From JAOUEA01 sp963825685 (GTDB taxonomy: Bacteria; Actinomycetota; UBA4738; HRBIN12), in NCBI GenBank assembly GCA_963825685.1, contig CAWGUD010000037.1, positions 62,001-126,000 of the forward strand: a stretch of DNA of 64,000 nucleotides, written 5' to 3'. Below the pieces are notes generated by a model. That model worked only from the letters and a program-made list of their open reading frames with translations. It searched no databases and had not been told where the DNA came from. This document shows positions 35,758 to 43,197 of this stretch, in pieces; within the stretch, counting starts at the first letter, position 1; each line of letters opens with the position of its first letter. Position numbers and translations under genes: made by a program.

Positions 35758-37313
35758 TCACCCGTCGATCTGTGCCGTCTGCAGATCTCGCGCCCGCAGG
35801 GCGAGCCAGAACTCCATGCGGTCGAAGCTGCTGGAGAGATCGCGCCCCGTGAGCTCCTCGACCTTGCGCATGCGGTAGCGCAGCGTGTGGCGGTGCACGA
35901 ACAGCTGGGCCGCGGCCGTCTCCCAGCGCGCGTTGTGCTGCAGGAACGACTGGAGCGACTCCAGCAGCTCGCCGCCGTGGTCGCGATCGTAGGCGTCGAG
36001 GGAGGACAGCATCGAGTCGGCGAACGCTCGGAGCGCGTCGGGGTCGGCCATCGACAGCAGGAGGCGATACGTGCCGAGATCGGCGAAGCCGGCGTGTGGC
36101 CATCCCTCGAGCCGACACACCTGCAGCGCGTACCGAGCTTCCCTCAGCGACCGTCCGACCTCGGTGGCGTCGACCGGGGAACCGGCGCCGACCCGCAGCT
36201 CGGTCCCGGATCGCGCGCCGATCGACGTCGTGATGCTCGCCAGATCGGGAACCGGGTCGGCGGCCAGCAACAGGTGCACCCCCGTGTCGTGCGACGAGGC
36301 GAGGAAGCCACCGCCCTCGCGGGATCGCTCATCGGTGACGGCGTCGGCGAGCGCACCGGGCTCGGGATCGGCGTCGACGGCTTCGAGCGAGAGCACGATC
36401 ACCTGGGCGTTCTTGGCGAAGCCGAACCGAGCGAGTCCACGAGCGGCCTCCCCGCCGAGAGCGAACCCCGCGCGAGCTCGTCGAAGAAGTCTCCCTGCAG
36501 CCGGCGTTGGGCGTCGGCCACCGCCCGGGACTTCGCGAGCTCGATCGCGAAGAGGCTGAGCGCGTGACCCGCCACGATGCGATCGAGCTGGCTCGGTTGC
36601 TCCGGTTTGCCAACGGCCAGGAAGGCCTCGACCCGCCCCCGGGCGCCCACGGGCTGGACCCAGATGTGGTGACCGCGATCGACGAGCGTGACGCTGAACG
36701 AGGTGCCGTCGGGGCGCCGGGTCCGCAACTCATCCCAGACCCGCTCGGCGCGCAGGCTCGCCGCCCGACCGGTGGTGGCGATCGGCAGCCCGTGGAGGTC
36801 GAGCAGCAGGGCCCACCCCTTCGTGACATCGGCGAGCGATCGCGCGATCCCCTCGGTGCCGGTCCCTTCCATCACCGCACGGGTGAGCACGTGCTCGGCA
36901 TCGACGGCGCGCTGCAGGGTGTCGTACTGCTCGGCGACGATGCGGGTGAAGATCGCCTCGGTGATCGCGATGAACGGCACCGGGTACGGCACCTCGAACA
37001 CCGGGAACCCTGCGTGGCTCGCGGCCGTGATCAGGGAGCGGGGGGTCTTGTCGTGGGTGAATCCGAGCCCGAAGCCGAGACCGGTGAGCCCCGCCTCCGC
37101 CAGACGCTTCACGTATGCCCGTTGCTTCACCGGGGTCGTTCCGACGCCGAGCCCCGTCGTGAGGATCAGCTCGCCACCCTTCAGCCACGGCGTGGGGTCC
37201 TCCAGCTCGGAGACGTGCACCCAACGGATCGGGCGATCGATGTCTTCCTCGCCCGCGAGAAGGCGCAACGGCATGCCGGGGATGGCGACGATGTCCCGCA
37301 CGGCCACGGTCAT
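35758..37313 (-). CDS. pucR: PucR-family transcriptional regulator (one frameshift)
   Basis: This is a protein of about 518 residues. The N-terminal PucR domain (VRDIVAIPGMPLRLLAGEED, PIRWVHVSELEDPTPWLKGG, ELILTTGLG) is followed by a middle GGDEF-like/GAF-like region and, after a frameshift near 36430, the C-terminal helix-turn-helix HRHTLRYRMRKVEELTG. Family members sense purine-derived, GABA or amine catabolites. The ATG at 37313 lies 6 nt after TACAAT on the minus strand, and that -10 box overlaps operator copy 1. It is divergent from the aminotransferase gene and heads the ALDH genes, so it very probably regulates this unit. Confidence 0.9.
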
Positions 37314-37321
37314 GAGCCGAT

Positions 37322-37336
37322 TGTACGGACCGTACA
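37322..37336. promoter_or_regulatory. Predicted PucR operator, copy 1
   Basis: TGTACGG-A-CCGTACA is a perfect palindrome of two 7-bp arms. It overlaps the -10 box TACAAT (37325-37320, minus strand) of pucR, so binding here would block pucR transcription. Copy 2 is 65 bp away. Confidence 0.65.
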
Positions 37337-37386
37337 GTGACGAACGCCATGCATCGCTTCGTCCGCCGCATGCGCCGGCCATGAGG

Positions 37387-37401
37387 TGGACGGTCCGTAC
37401 A
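37387..37401. promoter_or_regulatory. Predicted PucR operator, copy 2
   Basis: TGGACGGTCCGTACA matches the reverse of copy 1 at 14 of 15 positions. Its centre is about 75 bp before the aminotransferase start codon, an activator-like position relative to the -10-like GACACT at 37457-37462, which is 6 nt before that ATG. Confidence 0.6.
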
Positions 37402-37468
37402 AAGATGGATGCCGTTCATGGCGCCGCGGGTGCCTGACAGCCCATCCGGCGGGTCCGACACTGCTGGG

Positions 37469-38810
37469 ATGGATATCCCCCAGGAACGCAAGCTCGTCAC
37501 CGAGATCCCCGGCCCCAAGTCGACCGAGTGGTTCGCGAGGCGCCGCGAGGCCGTCGCCGCCGGCGTGGCGAACATCCACCCGATCGTCACGGCGCGCGCG
37601 AGCGGCGCGATCGTCGAGGACGTCGACGGCAACCGCCTGATCGACCTCGCCACCGGCATCGCCGTGCTGAACGTCGGCCACACGGCCCCCGATGTCGTCG
37701 CCGCGATCGCGCGGCAGGCGGAGCTCGACACGCACACCTGCTTCCACGTCACGGCGAACGAGCCGTACATCGAGCTCGCGGAACGTCTCAACGCGCTCGT
37801 GCCCGGCACCCATGCCACGAAGACGATGTTCGCGAACTCCGGCGCCGAGGCCGTCGAGAACGCGGTGAAGATCGCGCGCTACCACACGGGGCGTAGCGCG
37901 ATCGTCACCTTCGATCACGCCTTCCACGGACGAACGCTGCTCGCGATGTCGCTCACCGCGAAGGTGATGCCCTACAAGCAAGGCATGGGACCGTTCGCCC
38001 CCGAGATCTACCGGCTGCCGTTCGCCTACCCCTACCGCTGGCTCGGCGATCCGGATCGCGTGACCGAAGAGGCGCTCGCCTACGCGATCGACGAGATGCA
38101 CAAGCACATCGGCGAGGAGAACATCGCCGCCGTGATCATGGAACCGATCCAGGGCGAGGGTGGCTTCATCGTGCCGTCGCCCGGATTCGTGAAGGGCATC
38201 GCGGAGTTCTGCGCCGCGCACGGCATCGTCTTCATCGCCGACGAGATCCAATCGGGCATGGGACGCGCCGGCCGCTGGTACGCGGTGGAGGACGAGGACG
38301 TCGTGCCCGACGTCGTGACGACGGCGAAGTCGGTCGGCGGCGGCATGCCGATCAGCGCGGTCACCGGTCGCGTCCGAGATCATGGACTCGGTGCACGTGG
38401 GCGGGCTCGGCGGCACGTACGGCGGGAATCCGGTCGCCGCGGCCGCCTCGCTCGCGGTGCTCGACATGATCGAGCGCGACGACCTCCTCGCCCGCTCGCG
38501 GGCGGTCGGCGCGACGATCATGGAGCGCTTCGACGGGTTCGCCCAGCGCTACGAGGTCGTCGGTGACGTGCGCGGGCGTGGGGCGATGTGCGCGATCGAG
38601 CTGGTCGCCGACCGCGGCACCAAGGAACCGCTCGGCGCCGAGACGATGAACGCGATCGCGCGTCGCTGCCTCGAGGAGGGCGTCCTCGTGCTCACGGCCG
38701 GCACGTACGGGAACGTGGTGCGGCTGCTCCCGCCGATCACGATCGACGACGCGCTGCTCGCCGACGGGCTCGACGTGCTCGACACAGCCTTGGGAGCCGT
38801 CGCCGGCTGA
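37469..38810 (+). CDS. gabT: Class III aminotransferase, GABA transaminase-like (one frameshift)
   Basis: This is a protein of about 447 residues. From ATG 37469 it reads MDIPQERKLVTEIPGPKS, then EDVDGNRLIDLATGIAVLNV, TMFANSGAEAVENAVKIARY, TFDHAFHGRTLLAMSLTAKV, AAVIMEPIQGEGGFIVPSP, FIADEIQSGMGRAGRWYA, and the PLP lysine in VVTTAKSVGGGMPISAVTG. After a frameshift near 38372 comes VGGLGGTYGGNPVAAAASLA and a C-terminal domain ending in RLLPPITIDDALLADGLDVL. It probably moves the amino group of GABA or a related omega-amino acid to 2-oxoglutarate, and the ALDH genes then oxidise the semialdehyde. Transcribed divergently from pucR. Confidence 0.9.
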
Positions 38811-38906
38811 CGCCGCGCCCCTCAGGCGCCGCGTGTGAGACGGCGTCCGCTCCATGCGCTTCACGCGCCGACATCGACCCACGGGCCGCCGGATACACTG
38901 CGGGCG

Positions 38907-40382
38907 ATGTCACGGAGAGGAACCGGCGGCGCCAGCGCGATCGAGTCGTCCATCGTGGTCGCATCCAACCGGGGGCCCGTCAGCTTCGACCGCGACGAGC
39001 GAGGGCGGCTGAGCCCTCGCCGAGGCACCGGCGGCCTGGTGACGGCCCTCTCGGGCGTGTTCTACCGCGACGACACGTCGTGGGTCTCGGCGGCGATGAC
39101 CGACGGCGACCGCGCCGTGGCGCTGAAGGGCCGCACCGTGACGTCGGAGTCGCACCAGCGCATGCGATACGTGGTGATCCCGCCCGATCGATACGACGGC
39201 TACTACAACGAGGTCTCGAACCGCATCCTGTGGATGGTGCACCACAACCTGTGGGACATCCCTCGTTCGCCGATGTTCGACGACGGCACGCAGGAAGCCT
39301 GGCACGACTTCGTCGAGGCGAACCGCGCGTTCGCCGAGGCGCTCGCCCAGGAGGCGGACAACGACCCGGTCTACCTCATCCAGGACTACCACCTGTGCCT
39401 CGTGCCGGGCATGCTGCGCGAGCTCGTGCCCGAGGCGAAGATCGTGCACTTCTCCCACACCCCGTTCGCCGGCGCCACCTACCTCAGGGTGCTCCCCGTC
39501 ACGATGCGCACGGCGATCCTGCGCGGCATGGCCGGGGCCGACGTCCTCGGCTTCCAGTCGAAGCAGTGGGCGGAGAACTACCTGCTGTCGGCCCGGAGCC
39601 TGCCCGAGCTCCGCGTGATGCGGGGCGGGCGACTCGACATCGACGGCCGCGTGGGCGCTGTCCGCTCGTTCCCGGTGGCGGTCAGCGCCGAGCCGCTGCG
39701 CGAGACCGCGAATCGTCCCGAGGCCGACGAGGTCAGGTCGGAGCTCCGCGAGTGGGCGGGGGACGCCAAGATCATGCTGCGCGTCGACCGTCTCGAGCCC
39801 TCGAAGAACATCCTCCGCGGGTTCCTGTCTTACGAGCTCTTCCTGCGCCGCAACCCGTCATGGGTGGGATCGGTCCGATTCCTCTGTCTGTTCAGCCCCT
39901 CGCGCGAGGACGTGCCGGAGTACCGGAACTACGGCGAGGAGTGCCTGGCGGAGGCGGAGCGCATCAACGCCGAGTTCGGCACGCGGGCCTGGAAGCCGAT
40001 CGACGTGCGGGTCCAGGAGGACTACGCCTTCGCCGTGGCCGCGTACGACCTCTACGACGTGCTGTTCGTGAACCCCACGTACGACGGCATGAACCTCGTG
40101 GCGATGGAGGGGCCGCTCGTGAACCGGCGTGACGGCGTGCTGGTGCTCTCACGCAACGCGGGGGCGTTCAGTCGCCTCGGACGACAATCGCTCGGCGTGA
40201 ACCCGTTCGACCTCGCCGAGACGGCCGAGGCGATCCGGGACGCGCTGGAGATGCCCGACGAGGAACGGGCACGACGGGCCCGCGGGCTCTCGCGCACGGT
40301 GCAGGCGCACACGCCGGCCAACTGGCTCGCCGACCAGCTCGAGGGCGTCGACCACGTCCGGCCTCCGCGACGGCGGCGATGA
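38907..40382 (+). CDS. otsA: Trehalose-6-phosphate synthase
   Basis: This is a GT20 glycosyltransferase of 491 residues that joins UDP- or ADP-glucose to glucose-6-phosphate. Motifs are IVVASNRGPVSFDRDERG, GTGGLVTALSGVF, LIQDYHLCLVPGMLRELVP, FSHTPFAGATYLRVLP, MLRVDRLEPSKNILRGF, and NPTYDGMNLVAMEGPLVN followed by VLVLSRNAGAF. ATG 38907 lies 7 nt after TACACT, so the transcript is probably leaderless. The phosphatase gene otsB is convergent just downstream, and the GH15 gene follows, making a trehalose cluster. Confidence 0.93.
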   Translation: MSRRGTGGASAIESSIVVASNRGPVSFDRDERGRLSPRRGTGGLVTALSGVFYRDDTSWVSAAMTDGDRAVALKGRTVTSESHQRMRYVVIPPDRYDGYYNEVSNRILWMVHHNLWDIPRSPMFDDGTQEAWHDFVEANRAFAEALAQEADNDPVYLIQDYHLCLVPGMLRELVPEAKIVHFSHTPFAGATYLRVLPVTMRTAILRGMAGADVLGFQSKQWAENYLLSARSLPELRVMRGGRLDIDGRVGAVRSFPVAVSAEPLRETANRPEADEVRSELREWAGDAKIMLRVDRLEPSKNILRGFLSYELFLRRNPSWVGSVRFLCLFSPSREDVPEYRNYGEECLAEAERINAEFGTRAWKPIDVRVQEDYAFAVAAYDLYDVLFVNPTYDGMNLVAMEGPLVNRRDGVLVLSRNAGAFSRLGRQSLGVNPFDLAETAEAIRDALEMPDEERARRARGLSRTVQAHTPANWLADQLEGVDHVRPPRRRR

Positions 40383-40427
40383 CGCCGGGCGCCCGCACCC
40401 GCCGTCGCTCACCCGGCGATGGCTCGG

Positions 40428-41156
40428 TCACAGACCACGCAGGAGGGTGACGAGTCCCGCCGGACCGTCGACGACCACGTCCGCGGCATCGCTCAGCGCC
40501 TCGGGGGTCTCGCGCCCGTGTACGGCGACCTTCACCGTGCGTACCCCGCGCTCGGCGAGGCGGTCGAGCGCCTCGAACGCGTGCAGGTCGGCGACGTCGT
40601 CGCCCGCGTAGAGCACGGCGTCGAGCCGTTCCTCCTCGACGATGCGATCGACCGCACCGTCCTTCAACGGCCGGCCGGCCGGCACGAGCTCGATCACCAT
40701 CTTGCCGGGAAGCAGCTCGAGGCCCGCGGCATCCGCGATGGGGGCAAGGCGGGTCGCGAGCGCCCCCTGGGCCGTGGCTGCATCTTCGGCCGCGCGGTAG
40801 TGGACCGCCACGGACCCGCCCTTCGGCTCGACCCGCGCTCCCTGCACGCCGTCCGCGACATGCCTCACATCGTCGAGCACGCCGCTCGACAGAGGCGTGG
40901 CCTCCTCGGCCAGCCCGTAGAGCGCGGCGAGGCGCACCCCGTCCACCCCGACGAGGTCGCGGAGCTGATCGCCCGTGCGGCCGGAGACGATCGCGACCAC
41001 GGCATAGCGCCCGACCAGCCGGGCGATCGCGTCGCGAGCCCCGTCGCGGATGCGCGCGAGCTCCGGCTTGGCCACGATCGGGCTGAGCGTGCCGTCGAAA
41101 TCGAGCAGCACGCCTGCACGACCTTCCCATGTGCGGAACGACGCGAGACGATCCAT
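40428..41156 (-). CDS. otsB: Trehalose-6-phosphate phosphatase
   Basis: This is a HAD hydrolase of 242 residues that dephosphorylates trehalose-6-phosphate. Motif I is GVLLDFDGTLSPIV (nucleophile Asp in DFDGT), motif II VVAIVSGRTGDQL, with a lysine in GGSVAVHYRAAED and the later acidic motif LYAGDDVADLHAFEAL. The ATG at 41156 is 8 nt after TAGGAT on the minus strand (leaderless pattern). It is convergent with otsA and divergent from the GH15 gene, with only 48 nt between starts. Confidence 0.93.
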   Translation of the reverse strand: MDRLASFRTWEGRAGVLLDFDGTLSPIVAKPELARIRDGARDAIARLVGRYAVVAIVSGRTGDQLRDLVGVDGVRLAALYGLAEEATPLSSGVLDDVRHVADGVQGARVEPKGGSVAVHYRAAEDAATAQGALATRLAPIADAAGLELLPGKMVIELVPAGRPLKDGAVDRIVEEERLDAVLYAGDDVADLHAFEALDRLAERGVRTVKVAVHGRETPEALSDAADVVVDGPAGLVTLLRGL

Positions 41157-41164
41157 CGCCTCAA

Positions 41165-41196
41165 ATCCTAGTGTTCGCGCGCGAGAGGGCTACACT
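41165..41196. promoter_or_regulatory. Divergent leaderless promoter, otsB and GH15
   Basis: Minus -10 TAGGAT (41170-41165) serves otsB, and plus -10 TACACT (41191-41196) serves the GH15 gene. Each is 8 nt from its start codon. The upstream elements of both must overlap in the 20 nt between. Confidence 0.55.
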
Positions 41197-41204
41197 CGCC
41201 ACCC

Positions 41205-43148
41205 GTGAGCAGCGCCAACGTCGTTCCGCTGCCCGGCCCGGCCGATCCGCCCCAGGGGGGATCGGTCGCACCGTTGCAGAGCCACCAGAGCCCGTTCCCG
41301 CCCATCGCCGAGTACGGGTTCCTCAGCGATCGCGAGGTCACGGCCCTCGTCGGTCCGAGCGGCAGCGTCGAGTGGCTGTGCGCGCCTCGGCCCGACAGCC
41401 CGAGCATCTTCGGCGCGATCCTCGACCGCTCCGCGGGAGCGTTCCGGCTCGGCCCGGCCGAGCTGTTGGTCCCCGCGGGGCGACGCTACATGCCGGGGTC
41501 GAACGTCCTCGAGACGACGTGGCAGACGCGGACCGGCTGGCTGATCGTCCGCGACGCGCTCGTGATGGGTCCGTGGCGCGACGACGAGCGGCCCGAGGGC
41601 TATCGGCGTCCTCCCGGCGACTACCGGGCCGAGCACATGCTGCTGCGGGTCGTGCGGTGCATCCAGGGACAGGTCGACCTCGTACTGAACTGCGAGCCTG
41701 CGTTCGACTACGGACGCACCGACGGGCGATGGGAGTACGCCGGTCCGGGCTGGACCGAGGCGATCGCCCGGGGCGGCGAGCACGATCCGACCCTGCGGCT
41801 CTCCACCGACATGCGGCTGGGTCTCGAGGGGCGCTCCGCCGTCGCGTTCACCCGCCTCAACGACGGGGAATCGGCGTTCGCAGCGCTCAGCTGGAACGGC
41901 GACCCCAACCCCGCCCCCGCCGACGCCGACGCCGCATGGCGACGGGTGTACGAGACGGCGGACTTCTGGCGCGCGTGGCTGAACATGGGCGAGTTCCCCG
42001 ATCACCCCTGGCGCTCCCATCTGCAACGGGCCGCGCTCACCCTGAAGGGGCTGACCTACGCGCCGACCGGCGCCTTGATCGCCGCGCCGACGACGTCGCT
42101 GCCGGAGACCCCCGGCGGGGAACGCAACTGGGACTACCGCTACAGCTGGGTGCGCGACGCGACCTTCGCGCTGTGGGGCCTGTACACGCTCGGGTTCGAC
42201 TTCGAGGCGAACAGCTTCTTCTACTTCATCGCCGACCAGGTGAAGGACGGCTCATCACTGCAGGTGATGTACGGGGTCGGTGGCGAGACCGAGCTCACCG
42301 AGCAGATCCTCGACCATCTCACGGGCTACGAGCACGCACGGCCCGTGCGCGTGGGCAACGACGCCCATGACCAGCGCCAGCACGACGTCTGGGGTGCCCT
42401 GCTCGACAGCGTCTACCTGCACATGCGCTCGGGCGAGTTCCTCACCGGCCGTGCCTGGTTCGGCCTCGAGCGCCAGGTGGAGGAGGCCGTCGCGCACTGG
42501 CGCGAGCCCGATCAGGGCATCTGGGAGATGCGAGGGACACCCAAGCACTTCGTGTCATCGAAGATCATGTGCTGGGTCGCGTGCGACCGCGGCGCCAGGC
42601 TCGCCGAGGTGCTCGACAAGCCCGAGCTCGCGGCGCGCTGGGCCGCCGAGGCGGACCTGATCAAGGCCGACGTGCTCGAGCACGGCGTCGACGACCGCGG
42701 CGTGCTCACCCAGGTCTACGGGGCCGACGCGCTCGACGCCTCGCTCCTGCTCGCTCCCCTGATGCGGTTCCTTCCGGCCGACGACCCGCGTATGCGCGCG
42801 ACCGTGCTCGCGATCGCCGACGAGCTCACGCTCGACGGCCTCGTGATGCGCTACCGCGTCGAGGAGACCGACGACGGCCTCGACGGTGAGGAGGCGACGT
42901 TCGCGATCTGCTCGTTCTGGCTGATCTCCGCCCTGGTGGAGATCGGCGAGCTCGAACGCGCCCGCGACCTCTGCGAGCGGATGCTCTCGTTCGCGAGCCC
43001 TCTCGGGCTCTACGCCGAGGAGATCGACCCCCGCACGGGCCGGCACTGGGGGAACTTCCCGCAGGCCTTCACGCACCTGGCGCAGATCAACGCGCTGATG
43101 CACATCGTGCGGGCCGAGGCGGTCGCCCCGCCCTCCCCGCTGCGCTGA
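41205..43148 (+). CDS. Glycoside hydrolase family 15 (trehalase/glucoamylase-like)
   Basis: This is a protein of 647 residues with an N-terminal beta-sandwich (PIAEYGFLSDREVTALVGPS, GSVEWLCAPRPDSPSIF) and a GH15 alpha-toroid. Active-site blocks are ERNWDYRYSWVRDATFALWG, the acid/base Glu in WREPDQGIWEMRG, and the C-terminal base region LYAEEIDPRTGRHWGNFPQA. Mycobacterial trehalase belongs to this family and has this size; the otsA/otsB neighbours make trehalose the favoured substrate. No signal peptide is seen, so it is cytoplasmic. The GTG at 41205 follows TACACT by 8 nt. Confidence 0.88.
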   Translation: MSSANVVPLPGPADPPQGGSVAPLQSHQSPFPPIAEYGFLSDREVTALVGPSGSVEWLCAPRPDSPSIFGAILDRSAGAFRLGPAELLVPAGRRYMPGSNVLETTWQTRTGWLIVRDALVMGPWRDDERPEGYRRPPGDYRAEHMLLRVVRCIQGQVDLVLNCEPAFDYGRTDGRWEYAGPGWTEAIARGGEHDPTLRLSTDMRLGLEGRSAVAFTRLNDGESAFAALSWNGDPNPAPADADAAWRRVYETADFWRAWLNMGEFPDHPWRSHLQRAALTLKGLTYAPTGALIAAPTTSLPETPGGERNWDYRYSWVRDATFALWGLYTLGFDFEANSFFYFIADQVKDGSSLQVMYGVGGETELTEQILDHLTGYEHARPVRVGNDAHDQRQHDVWGALLDSVYLHMRSGEFLTGRAWFGLERQVEEAVAHWREPDQGIWEMRGTPKHFVSSKIMCWVACDRGARLAEVLDKPELAARWAAEADLIKADVLEHGVDDRGVLTQVYGADALDASLLLAPLMRFLPADDPRMRATVLAIADELTLDGLVMRYRVEETDDGLDGEEATFAICSFWLISALVEIGELERARDLCERMLSFASPLGLYAEEIDPRTGRHWGNFPQAFTHLAQINALMHIVRAEAVAPPSPLR

Positions 43149-43197
43149 CGACCGCCCCCCGCGCTCGAGGGCGGAGTATGGGTGGTCGTGCGGTCGT

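Noticed and set aside
43149..43197. Terminator between the GH15 gene and the MMPL gene
   Set aside because: Only a weak CCGCCC/GGGCGG pairing with a long loop; not reliable.
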